Assembly (NCBI GenBank): GCA_902780405.1
Contig: CACZFI010000005.1
Location: 104,626-168,625, forward strand
DNA: 64,000 bases
Direction: 5' to 3'
Origin: an uncultured Lachnospiraceae bacterium
Lineage (GTDB): Bacteria > Bacillota > Clostridia > Lachnospirales > Lachnospiraceae
Part shown: positions 19,266 to 27,101 of the stretch, piece after piece
Layout: every line of letters begins with the position of its first letter
Numbering within the stretch: position 1 is the stretch's first letter
Position numbers and translations under genes: made by a program
Notes under the pieces: model-generated
Told to the model about the DNA's origin: nothing
Database searches by the model: none
Seen by the model: the letters and a program-made list of their open reading frames with translations, nothing else

Positions 19266-19523
19266 ATGATCAGCAAGAATGTAACCGTGAATCTGTCCGG
19301 CGAGGCAGAGGCAAGACCTGTAGCGATGCTTGTGCAGATTGCCAGCAAGTATGACAGCAGGATCATCATTGTGGCAGGCGACAAGAAGATTAACGCGAAG
19401 AGCATCATGGGGATGATGAGTCTCGGCCTTGTGAAGGGTGACAAGATCGAATTACAGGCTGAGGGAAGCGATGCGGAAGAAGCAATTGGGGAGCTTGCGG
19501 GATACATCGAATCCGGCAAGTAG
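19266..19523 (+). CDS. HPr-family protein with Glu at position 15 (Crh-like)
   Basis: An 85-residue HPr fold. Aligned to HPr, residue 15 is Glu (SGEAEARPVAML, where PTS HPr reads GxHARPA), so phosphotransfer from enzyme I is not possible. Ser46 is kept exactly (NAKSIMGMMSLGL), so HprK can probably phosphorylate it. Bacillus Crh has Gln at 15 and is likewise encoded just after whiA (yvcL-crh). I infer a Crh-like partner for CcpA-type regulation rather than a sugar-transport carrier. A normal HPr presumably lies elsewhere in the genome. AGGAGGAA precedes the ATG. Confidence 0.88.
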   Translation: MISKNVTVNLSGEAEARPVAMLVQIASKYDSRIIIVAGDKKINAKSIMGMMSLGLVKGDKIELQAEGSDAEEAIGELAGYIESGK

Positions 19524-19527
19524 TTTC

Positions 19528-19556
19528 TTGCATACGTGCATGCTTTGTGATACAAT
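19528..19556 (+). promoter_or_regulatory. Promoter of the Sel1-repeat gene
   Basis: TTGCAT (19528-19533), 17 bp, TACAAT (19551-19556), followed by an AAGGAGGAT site and the ATG at 19598. It begins 5 bp after the stop of the Crh-like gene; no clear terminator hairpin separates the two. Confidence 0.75.
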
Positions 19557-19597
19557 GAAATGTGCACGTAAGTGAGTGCGCAAGGAGGATACCATAT

Positions 19598-22318
19598 ATG
19601 GGATGGTTCAGTTCCGCTCTGGGGAAAATCCCTTTTCTGTCTAATATCGGCGGTAAGAAAAAATCCAACAAAAGCAATGTAGAATTGCAATACGACAAGG
19701 CTATGAACCTCATGGAGAACGGCAACGCAGATGATGCGGTGACGATCCTTGAGGGTATTGTTGACGTTGCGATTCTTGATGAACAGTATAAGAATATCGG
19801 CATTGACGCCTTGAAGATCATGAGCGAGTTGTACGAGACCGGAAAGTACAGCAACTGTATGATCGAGAAGGACTTAAACAAGGCCTGCACCTACTTAGAG
19901 AAACTCACGAACCTGAACAAGGATGGTGACACCATCTACAAGCTCGCGAAGATGTTCCTGGAGGCGCAGAATTTTTCCAAGGCGATCACCTATTTCGAGA
20001 AGTCGACCGAGTGCGGCATCAAGGCTGCATACATGAATCTCGGTAACATTTACGAGAACGGTCTTGCGCGGATCGACCAGTACGGCAACCGAAGCGAGCT
20101 CATCGTACCCGTTGATTACGAGAAGGCGATGATGTGGTACAGAAAGCTGGCCGACCTCGGTGATACCAAGGCAATGTCCGCTTACGACCGCGTTGAGTAT
20201 GCAAGTCAGCATACCGACAGTATTGAATTCGAAGAGAAAGACAAACTCTACACCGAGATCGCGGATGCACGTCGTGCGAAGGGCAAGGAGCCCCGTTACA
20301 AGGCCATCGAGGCATCCCGTCTCCAGTATCAGTATACTTACGTTCACAACCAGGTGGACGGCTATATTCACAAGCTCCCGAAGGATTGGGTGAAGACGAT
20401 CAATGAGGAGACCGACGAGGAGTACTACGCGCCGAGCCTTACCTACAAGGACTTTGCGATGTATGTATCCTACGACAGTATTCCCCGTGATTCCAAGAAG
20501 ACGCTTGAAAATTATCTTCGTTACTGCAACGACGCTTTCGATGAGGAGCTTCAGCTCAAGGCTTACATCACCGAGTATGCGGACGGTATCTGCACTACCT
20601 TCTATCACAAGGAGATGGAGAAGGGTATCGTAACATTTGCCTTCTATCAGGGCAAGCGTCTTGCGTGCATGAAGTTTGTCTGTGCGTCGATGGAGATTAT
20701 CGAGCAGTACGAGGAGATCATCTTCGAGTGTGCGAACTCCTTCGCATTCGTGGATCCCACCGTGGTGAGTGATCAGAGCTTAAACCGTAAGGACAACCAG
20801 TACTACAGCGAGGCTGTATACTGCTACTACTTAGAGGATTATGAAGGCGCGATGGCTGCGGCCAAGCAGGCCTTAAAACTCGGAAGCATCAAGGCCAGCT
20901 ATCTGTTGATCGAACTTTACTTTGATGAGGATTCGCCTTACAAGGATATCGAGAAGACCATCAGCTACGCAAAGCAGCTCTTTGAAGCCACCAAGGATCC
21001 GGACCTTGCATTCCTGCTCGGCCAGATCTACGACCAGAATCAAAAGGACTACATGAAGGCGCTCAACTGGTACGAGAATGCACACAGACTCGGACACAAG
21101 CGTGTGGCCTTCTATCTCGGACGTATTTACTACTACGGCGTACTCCGCACCAAGCGTGACGGTAAGAAGGCGCTCAAGTATTTCGAGGAAGCGAAAGCAA
21201 ACGGTATCGTTGAGGCGGACGCTTACATCAAGGATATCAAGGAACTCGGCAACGAAGACCTGCAGAGTGCAGTCGAAAAGTGGGAGCGCGCCATCGAGGC
21301 GGGCAGCGGACAGACCGCATTGAAGGTTGCGTTATACAAGCAGTCCCAGGTATTCTACATGGCCACATCCTACGATATCGAGAAGGCCTTCAACGAGGCG
21401 CTCGGCTTAGGCAGCTACCAGGCGGCTTATGAGCTCGGTAAGATTTACCAGGCGCAGGAGTCCGTTCCGGATTACAAGGGTGAGATCAAGAGTATCACGT
21501 ACTTCGAGAAGGCGTACGACAACGGCTTCAAGGATTTCGATAAGGACAACCTCTTCAAACTGATCGAGTACAAGGCCGAGAAGGCTTCCTCCGTTCAGGA
21601 GAAGGTTGAGTACTATATGCAGAGTGCGATCGTCGGACACGTGCCGGCTATCGAGAAGATCATCGAGCTTGTCCCCAAGGTGGACGAGAACATCGAAGCA
21701 CTCTATGCAGAGCTTGTTTCCATCGCTGAGACAGGAGACGATTCCGCCATCATCGCGATGAACAAGATGGAGAAGAAGTATCATGAGCTCGTCTTAAAGG
21801 AGCCCGGCGAGAATCAGAAGGTGATCGAGAACAAGTTCTTCCGTCTCTGTGTGCCCAAGGAGGCTACCGCCGTGATCAACGATGAGGGCGGTACCATCAA
21901 GATGGCAGACTCCGTCGTAGAGTTTGCCGTAGCGGAGATGCCCGTATCGGCAGAGGAAGAGGAGAGCTACTTAAAGATCTACAAGCTGATCCTTTCCGAG
22001 TACCTGCCCGACGAGAATGCAGAGATCATCATTGCAAACTCCCGTATGATCGGTTCTGCGATGAGAACCACCAAGGAGAATATCCACATCTACAACATTC
22101 TCCTGATCAGCTCCAAGAACCAGTATATGTTTAAACTCTCATCCAGAGATCGACGTGAGATGATGCTGTTCAAGGATAAGGTACTTGAAATCTCGAAGTC
22201 TCTTGTAGAGACCGGCGAGATCTACGTGGCAACCGACGAAGCAAAGAAGAACATCGGACTGTCCTTCCTGCTTCATGCGAATGAGAACGGATTCCTTTCC
22301 ATCGGCAAGGCAGAGTAG
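19598..22318 (+). CDS. Sel1-like/TPR repeat protein, unknown function
   Basis: A 906-residue soluble protein. Sel1-like repeats occur in two blocks, about residues 100-210 (AKMFLEAQNFSKAITYFEKS, AAYMNLGNIYENG, YEKAMMWYRKLADLGD) and 395-640 (ALNWYENAHRLGHKRVAFYL, ALKYFEEAKANG). Each block is followed or preceded by a globular part of about 150 residues (roughly 240-385 and 735-890) that resemble each other in pattern, ending in predicted helices; this could be a duplicated domain. No signal peptide is present. Sel1 repeats usually serve as protein-protein scaffolds. The ATG at 19598 is chosen over an upstream GTG because AAGGAGGAT sits 7 bp before it. It is probably co-transcribed with the BlaI-type regulator 17 bp downstream. 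Confidence 0.85.
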   Translation: MGWFSSALGKIPFLSNIGGKKKSNKSNVELQYDKAMNLMENGNADDAVTILEGIVDVAILDEQYKNIGIDALKIMSELYETGKYSNCMIEKDLNKACTYLEKLTNLNKDGDTIYKLAKMFLEAQNFSKAITYFEKSTECGIKAAYMNLGNIYENGLARIDQYGNRSELIVPVDYEKAMMWYRKLADLGDTKAMSAYDRVEYASQHTDSIEFEEKDKLYTEIADARRAKGKEPRYKAIEASRLQYQYTYVHNQVDGYIHKLPKDWVKTINEETDEEYYAPSLTYKDFAMYVSYDSIPRDSKKTLENYLRYCNDAFDEELQLKAYITEYADGICTTFYHKEMEKGIVTFAFYQGKRLACMKFVCASMEIIEQYEEIIFECANSFAFVDPTVVSDQSLNRKDNQYYSEAVYCYYLEDYEGAMAAAKQALKLGSIKASYLLIELYFDEDSPYKDIEKTISYAKQLFEATKDPDLAFLLGQIYDQNQKDYMKALNWYENAHRLGHKRVAFYLGRIYYYGVLRTKRDGKKALKYFEEAKANGIVEADAYIKDIKELGNEDLQSAVEKWERAIEAGSGQTALKVALYKQSQVFYMATSYDIEKAFNEALGLGSYQAAYELGKIYQAQESVPDYKGEIKSITYFEKAYDNGFKDFDKDNLFKLIEYKAEKASSVQEKVEYYMQSAIVGHVPAIEKIIELVPKVDENIEALYAELVSIAETGDDSAIIAMNKMEKKYHELVLKEPGENQKVIENKFFRLCVPKEATAVINDEGGTIKMADSVVEFAVAEMPVSAEEEESYLKIYKLILSEYLPDENAEIIIANSRMIGSAMRTTKENIHIYNILLISSKNQYMFKLSSRDRREMMLFKDKVLEISKSLVETGEIYVATDEAKKNIGLSFLLHANENGFLSIGKAE

Positions 22319-22335
22319 GCAAGGAGGAGAACAAT

Positions 22336-22701
22336 ATGGAAAAGCAGGTACCGGAGATATTCGAGAGCGAATATCTGCTGATGCACCTGATCTGGGACGA
22401 GGGTTCCGTCAGGATGCGAGACCTTACAGCAATTGCGCTTTCCGTTCACGGATGGCAGCGTACAACCGTATATACCATGATCAAGCGTCTTTCCGAGCGC
22501 GGTGTTGTGGATTTTACCGACAGCGTGGTAACTCCCCTCTTTACGAAAGAGCAGGTGCAGCTCGCCAAGGCCAGAGAATTTGTGGACTACTACTTCGACG
22601 GCAAAGTTTCGGCTCTGCTCGAGGCCTTCGCTGACCGCAAGAAGATCCGCAAGGATGACGCAGCAAGAATCCGCGAGATCATGAAGCACTACGCGAAGTA
22701 G
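22336..22701 (+). CDS. BlaI/MecI/CopY-family transcriptional repressor
   Basis: A 121-residue winged-helix protein. VPEIFESEYLLMHLIWDEG at the start and WQRTTVYTMIKRLSERGVV (recognition helix region) near residue 40 are typical of the penicillinase-repressor family; the C-terminal helices drive dimer formation. No blaR1-type sensor protease gene and no beta-lactamase or copper gene is adjacent, so its target is unknown. It follows the Sel1 gene by 17 bp and precedes a perfect terminator. Confidence 0.88.
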   Translation: MEKQVPEIFESEYLLMHLIWDEGSVRMRDLTAIALSVHGWQRTTVYTMIKRLSERGVVDFTDSVVTPLFTKEQVQLAKAREFVDYYFDGKVSALLEAFADRKKIRKDDAARIREIMKHYAK

Positions 22702-22714
22702 AAGCGTACATACA

Positions 22715-22761
22715 GACGAAAAAGAGACCGTATCAGATTCTGATACGGTCTCTTTTTCGTC
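22715..22761. terminator. Perfect 23-bp inverted repeat, intrinsic terminator
   Basis: Arms of 23 bp around one central base (GACGAAAAAGAGACC ... GGTCTCTTTTTCGTC) give A- and T-runs on both sides. It can act in either direction. Confidence 0.85.
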
Positions 22762-22798
22762 ATGGGTGCCTGACTCCTTTAGGTGTCTGGCTCCTATG
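22762..22798. repeat. Short imperfect palindrome with GCCTGACTCC / GTCTGGCTCC half-sites
   Basis: ATGGGTGCCTGACTCC, TTT, then AGGTGTCTGGCTCCTAT form an imperfect palindrome right after a terminator. Similar half-sites are in the fold-back element at 2026-2055 (GTCAGACCCC) and at 26600-26613 (GGTACCTGACTCC). This looks like a REP-type repeat family, but only three loci are in view. Confidence 0.45.
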
Positions 22799-22859
22799 AT
22801 ATGACGGCAGTCGGCAAGTGGTTGTGTTGCCTGGGTATTGTACAGACAAAAAAGATATC

Positions 22860-22887
22860 TTGACAATTATAGGCTTCGTGGTATACT
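22860..22887 (+). promoter_or_regulatory. Promoter of clpB
   Basis: Consensus TTGACA (22860-22865), 16 bp, TATACT (22882-22887). The CIRCE operator begins 13 bp after the -10 box, just beyond the transcription start. Confidence 0.85.
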
Positions 22888-22900
22888 AGCCTTAGATGGA

Positions 22901-22927
22901 TTAGCACTCACCTGCCAAGAGTGCTAA
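22901..22927. promoter_or_regulatory. CIRCE operator (HrcA binding site)
   Basis: TTAGCACTC, 9 bp, GAGTGCTAA: a perfect match to the CIRCE inverted repeat, placed so that bound HrcA repressor would block clpB transcription except under heat shock. hrcA itself is not in the window. Confidence 0.95.
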
Positions 22928-22951
22928 CAGGCTGAAAAGGAGGTAGACAAT

Positions 22952-25528
22952 ATGGATGCGGAAAAGTTTACGAGAAAATCACTGGAAGTTATTGAAAACT
23001 GTGAAAAACTGGCGTATGAGTACAACAATCAGGAAATCGATCAGGAACATTTGCTCTACAGTTTGATCACCGTGGAAGACAGTCTGATTGCGAAACTGCT
23101 CACCAATATGGGAATCAATCTGGAAGCCTTTTCAAAGGAGGCCGAGAAACTGGTGGCTTATCGTCCGAAGGTAAGCGGCGGCAAGCTTTTCACCAGTGAC
23201 GATTTTCAGCGCGCATTGTTGCAGTCGGAGAAGGAGTCCAAGCAGATGGGCGACAGCTATGTGTCTGTGGAACACCTTTTTCTGGGACTTCTTGAGCGCA
23301 TGAACAAGGCGGTGAAGGGCCTCATTATGGGATACGGGATCAACCGGAACAAGTTTCTGGATGCGCTTGCCAAGATCCGCGGCACGCGTCGTGTGGAGTC
23401 CGACAATCCCGAGGCGACCTATGATACGCTGAACAAGTACGGATACAATCTGGTGGAGAGGGCCAGGGAACAGAAACTGGACCCTGTGATCGGCAGGGAC
23501 AACGAGATTCGAAATATCATCCGGATCCTTTCGAGGAAGACAAAGAACAATCCCGTGCTGATCGGTGAGCCCGGTGTCGGAAAGACTGCGGCCATCGAGG
23601 GCCTGGCACAGCGTATCGTGCGCGGAGATGTGCCGGATTCCCTGAAGGATAAGGATATCTTTGCGCTGGATATGGGTGCCATGCTCGCAGGTGCGAAGTA
23701 CAGAGGCGAGTTTGAGGAGCGTTTGAAAGCGGTGCTTGACGATGTGAAGGAAAGCGACGGACAGATCATTCTTTTCATCGATGAGCTGCACACCATTGTG
23801 GGTGCGGGCAAGACCGAGGGCTCGATGGACGCCGGCAATATGTTAAAGCCCATGCTTGCGAGAGGTGAGCTTCACTGCATCGGTGCCACGACGTTGGACG
23901 AATACAGAAAGTATATCGAGAAGGATGCGGCGCTTGAGCGTCGTTTCCAGCCGGTGATGGTGGATGAACCGACGGTTGAGGATACCATTTCCATCCTGCG
24001 TGGTATCAAGAATCGTTATGAGGTTTTCCACGGCGTGAAGATCAGCGACGGTGCGCTGGTTTCGGCAGCGACGCTATCAAACCGATACATCACGGATCGT
24101 TTCCTGCCGGACAAGGCGATCGACCTTGTGGATGAAGCCTGCGCCATGATCAAGACCGAACTTGACTCCATGCCGGCTGAATTGGATGCTATCTCCAGAA
24201 AGCAGATGCAGATGGAGATCGAGGAGGCGGCCTTAAAGAATGAGACGGACAACCTGTCCAAGGACAGGCTGGTTGCGCTTCGGAAGGAACTTGCGGAATT
24301 AAAGGAGCAGTCCGCACAGCTTCGTGCCGTGTGGGAGCAGGAGAAGCAGGGTGTCGAACGCGTTAGAAAGCTTCAAGAAGAGCGCGAGGCAGTCCTGGAT
24401 CAGATACAGATCGCGCAGAGAAATTATGACCTGGAGAAGGCGGCGGAGCTGCAGTACGGCAAGCTGCCCCAGGTGGAGAAGGAACTGGCGGACCTTGAAG
24501 CGGCAGTCGGTGCCGGGGAGCGCACGCTGGTGCATGAGACCGTGACGGATGAGGAGATCGCGAAGATCGTATCCAAGTGGACCGGTATCCCTGTGGCAAA
24601 GCTGACCGAGGGCGAGCGCAACAAGACATTGCATCTGGCTGACCAGCTCCACAAGAGGGTGATCGGACAGAATGAGGCTGTGGATCTTGTGTCGGATGCG
24701 ATCATCCGCTCCAAGGCGGGCATCAAGGATCCCACCAAGCCCATCGGCTCATTTCTTTTCCTCGGACCGACCGGTGTCGGCAAGACCGAACTTGCGAAGA
24801 CGCTTGCCGAAGCGCTGTTTGACAACGAAGCGAATATGGTTCGTATCGATATGAGTGAGTATATGGAGAAACACAGTGTGGCAAGGCTGATCGGAGCGCC
24901 TCCCGGATACGTCGGATACGATGAGGGTGGACAGCTGACCGAGGCAGTCAGAAGAAAGCCGTACTCCGTGGTGCTTTTCGATGAGGTGGAGAAGGCGCAT
25001 CCCGACGTGTTCAATGTGCTCCTTCAGGTGCTTGACGACGGACGGATCACGGATTCCAAGGGTAAGACCGTGGATTTCAAGAATACGATCCTGATCATGA
25101 CATCCAACATCGGATCGGATTTCCTGCTCGAGGGCATCGATGATGAGGGCAACATCCGCAAGGAGGCGGCCGACGGAGTGACCGGACTGCTGCGGGCACA
25201 TTTCCGTCCGGAGTTCCTGAATCGACTGGATGAGATCATCATGTTTAAGCCATTAGACAAGCCTGCCATCGGAAACATCGTCGATCTTCTGCTTCGGGAA
25301 TTGTCCGGACGTATCGCAGACAGAGAGTTGTCGCTTCGACTCACCGACGCCGCAAAGGCCTACGTGATCGAGAAGGGCTACGATCCGCACTACGGCGCAA
25401 GACCTTTGAAGCGCTTCCTGCAGAAGAATGTGGAGACGCTGGTGGCACGTCATATCCTGTCGGGCAACCTGCACGCGGGCGACACGATCACCATAGACTT
25501 CGACGGGAACGGATTGGTTGTGAAATAA
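22952..25528 (+). CDS. clpB: ATP-dependent disaggregase ClpB
   Basis: Hsp100 chaperone that pulls proteins from aggregates together with DnaK. In order: Clp N-domain (residues 1-150), first AAA+ module with Walker [14 protein letters not shown] near residue 205, a coiled-coil middle domain from about 400 to 520 ([20 protein letters not shown]), second AAA+ module with [18 protein letters not shown] near 608, and the C-terminal D2-small domain. The long middle domain separates it from ClpC and ClpA. Length 858 is usual. The ATG follows AAAAGGAGGT. CIRCE control fits the stress role. Confidence 0.95.
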   Translation: MDAEKFTRKSLEVIENCEKLAYEYNNQEIDQEHLLYSLITVEDSLIAKLLTNMGINLEAFSKEAEKLVAYRPKVSGGKLFTSDDFQRALLQSEKESKQMGDSYVSVEHLFLGLLERMNKAVKGLIMGYGINRNKFLDALAKIRGTRRVESDNPEATYDTLNKYGYNLVERAREQKLDPVIGRDNEIRNIIRILSRKTKNNPVLIGEPGVGKTAAIEGLAQRIVRGDVPDSLKDKDIFALDMGAMLAGAKYRGEFEERLKAVLDDVKESDGQIILFIDELHTIVGAGKTEGSMDAGNMLKPMLARGELHCIGATTLDEYRKYIEKDAALERRFQPVMVDEPTVEDTISILRGIKNRYEVFHGVKISDGALVSAATLSNRYITDRFLPDKAIDLVDEACAMIKTELDSMPAELDAISRKQMQMEIEEAALKNETDNLSKDRLVALRKELAELKEQSAQLRAVWEQEKQGVERVRKLQEEREAVLDQIQIAQRNYDLEKAAELQYGKLPQVEKELADLEAAVGAGERTLVHETVTDEEIAKIVSKWTGIPVAKLTEGERNKTLHLADQLHKRVIGQNEAVDLVSDAIIRSKAGIKDPTKPIGSFLFLGPTGVGKTELAKTLAEALFDNEANMVRIDMSEYMEKHSVARLIGAPPGYVGYDEGGQLTEAVRRKPYSVVLFDEVEKAHPDVFNVLLQVLDDGRITDSKGKTVDFKNTILIMTSNIGSDFLLEGIDDEGNIRKEAADGVTGLLRAHFRPEFLNRLDEIIMFKPLDKPAIGNIVDLLLRELSGRIADRELSLRLTDAAKAYVIEKGYDPHYGARPLKRFLQKNVETLVARHILSGNLHAGDTITIDFDGNGLVVK

Positions 25529-25544
25529 TCATCCCCGGGTAAAC

Positions 25545-25586
25545 GCACGCGGGCGATGTGGCCACTGTGGATTTCGATGGGATGGA
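25545..25586 (+). pseudogene. Short non-coding remnant resembling the clpB 3' end
   Basis: Bases 25545-25586 repeat 25471-25512, the last part of clpB, at an offset of 74 bp. Both start GCACGCGGGCGA, and the copy translates as HAGDVATVDFDG against [12 protein letters not shown] in ClpB. Differences are mostly at third codon positions, so the copy looks like it came from a related clpB gene rather than from a recent local slip. It lies after the clpB stop codon with no start of its own. Confidence 0.55.
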
Positions 25587-25614
25587 CAAAAAAACACCGT
25601 ATTGGTGAATTGTG

Positions 25615-25642
25615 TTGATTTTATTTTGGTGTGTGCTATAAT
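25615..25642 (+). promoter_or_regulatory. Promoter of the 25771 lipoprotein gene
   Basis: TTGATT (25615-25620), 16 bp, TATAAT (25637-25642). The start codon is about 128 bp further on, so the mRNA has a leader of about 120 nt with no element I recognise. Confidence 0.65.
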
Positions 25643-25770
25643 CCGCTAAGAAATCGGAGGAAGCATCTATACGTATGAGATGCGGCATCGGTCGGTGAGG
25701 CGTGTGGTGCTTTGCGACTTGAGAGTGATGATGGATCGTCCGGTTTCGGTATAATTTCGGGAGGCATGAT

Positions 25771-26577
25771 ATGAAAAAGAAGAGACTCATTGCGGTAACA
25801 ATTATGGCACTTGCGGTAGCGATGCTTGGCGGGTGTGGGAATAAGAATATGGATCCGATCACCACGGAAGCTTCGACGGAAGCGCTGCCGCAGACTGCAA
25901 CTGATGCTTCGAGTGTTGATGAGAGCACACAGGCAGCAGGTGCAACAACAGAAGCAAAATCGGAAGCCGATACATTTGCTTCCAATCGCTCCGCAGCGGA
26001 GAAAAACGTGATCGAGTATGTGGGAGAGGGCTTCAAGATCGTAAGTTCCGAAAGCCTTCCGTCCAACGAAGACACAGATGTGTTCAAGATCGGCGTTACA
26101 TCTACGACGGGTGATGATGCACCCATCTGGTACTACTACGCTTCGAAGGACTTCTGCAAGTCGGAGAAGCAGTGGCTGGCTGCCTCAGATGATACAAAGC
26201 AGTCCGGGGACGGTCAGAATCCCCTGATGAACTTCATCGGTAATTATTCAAACGGCAGAGCGCGCATGACCATCGAGTGCGACGGCAACACGGGCGCGCG
26301 GATCTATGTGGTTTGGAGCGGCAGTGCAACGGAGTCTTCCGAGTGGTCTATGAGCGGTGATTTCACCGAGGAGGACGGCAAGTTTGTGATCACCTACAGC
26401 AACTGCGTTGAGACGGACTATGTTTACGCTACCGACGGAAGCGTCACATCCACCAAGGTGGCTTACGAGAACGGAAGCGGTACTGTCACCATTGCGACGG
26501 AGGATTCCACCATCACGTGGAAGGATGACATGTTCCCGTCCTCGACGGACTACGACTTCCATCCGGAAGAGGAGTAG
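25771..26577 (+). CDS. Lipoprotein of unknown function
   Basis: A 268-residue secreted lipoprotein. Signal peptide MKKKRLIAVTIMALAVAMLGG with lipobox LGGC, so Cys22 is the probable lipid anchor. A Thr/Ser/Glu-rich stalk covers residues 25-70 (STEALPQTATDASSVDESTQ), and the rest is a predicted beta-rich domain with many aromatic residues and no recognised motif. It is probably a single-gene unit between its promoter and the terminator at 26632. Confidence 0.85.
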   Translation: MKKKRLIAVTIMALAVAMLGGCGNKNMDPITTEASTEALPQTATDASSVDESTQAAGATTEAKSEADTFASNRSAAEKNVIEYVGEGFKIVSSESLPSNEDTDVFKIGVTSTTGDDAPIWYYYASKDFCKSEKQWLAASDDTKQSGDGQNPLMNFIGNYSNGRARMTIECDGNTGARIYVVWSGSATESSEWSMSGDFTEEDGKFVITYSNCVETDYVYATDGSVTSTKVAYENGSGTVTIATEDSTITWKDDMFPSSTDYDFHPEEE

Positions 26578-26631
26578 AAGGATTGGGAGAAGGAAACTCG
26601 GGTACCTGACTCCACTACAGAATTGTTATAT

Positions 26632-26663
26632 GCACCCGGCCTATGATGGCCGGGTGCTTTTTT
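26632..26663 (+). terminator. Intrinsic terminator after the lipoprotein gene
   Basis: GCACCCGGCC-TATGAT-GGCCGGGTGC followed by a T-run. Confidence 0.92.
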
Positions 26664-26681
26664 GTTGCTATTATCGGGCCT

Positions 26682-27039
26682 GTACGGACCGGGAGAAGAA
26701 AGCAAGCTGGTTCGTCCGTGCGGGAGGGGGATGCGTACGGACGGGAGGAGACCGGGAAGCTGTTGAGTCCGTACAGTGGGCGAGAAAGTACGGACGAAAC
26801 GAAAGAATCGAGCTGGTTAGTCCGTGTGGGAGGGGGATGCGTACGGACGGGAGGAGACCGGGAAGCTAATTCGTCCGTACAGGGAGCGAGAAAGTACGGA
26901 CGAAACGAAAGAATCGAGCCGATTAGTCCGTGCGGGGAGGATAGAAGTACGGACGAAAGGAGACCGGGAAGCTGATTCGTCCGTACAGGAGGCGAGAGAG
27001 CACGGACCCGGAAACAGGAGAGAAGAAAATAGTCCGTGA
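26682..27039. repeat. 53-bp tandem repeat array 1 (alternating 8-bp inverted boxes)
   Basis: Box GTACGGAC begins at 26682, 26735, 26788, 26841, 26894, 26947 and (as GCACGGAC) 27000: spacing is exactly 53 bp every time. Each unit is box (8), 24-nt linker, inverse box GTCCGTGC or GTCCGTAC (8), 13-nt linker. The 24-nt linkers alternate between two related types, one containing GAGACCGGGAAGCT and one containing GAAAGAATCGAGC or similar. The array begins 18 bp after a terminator and ends 62 bp before the ATG of the ChW protein gene. Because 53 is not a multiple of 3, it is not a protein repeat. No promoter is clear between array and gene. Confidence 0.95.
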
Positions 27040-27101
27040 AAAAGATCATCCGGTGTGGTAAGATTGAAACTAGGGGTTGGAAAACAAGGAGGTTACGAAT
27101 C

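Noticed and set aside
26643..27039. Open frames of 60-110 codons over repeat array 1 and similar frames over arrays 2 and 3 (for example 62160-62456 and minus strand 63356-63970)
   Set aside because: The repeat period of 53 shifts the frame each unit, frames exist on both strands, and no ribosome sites match. They are by-products of the repeats.
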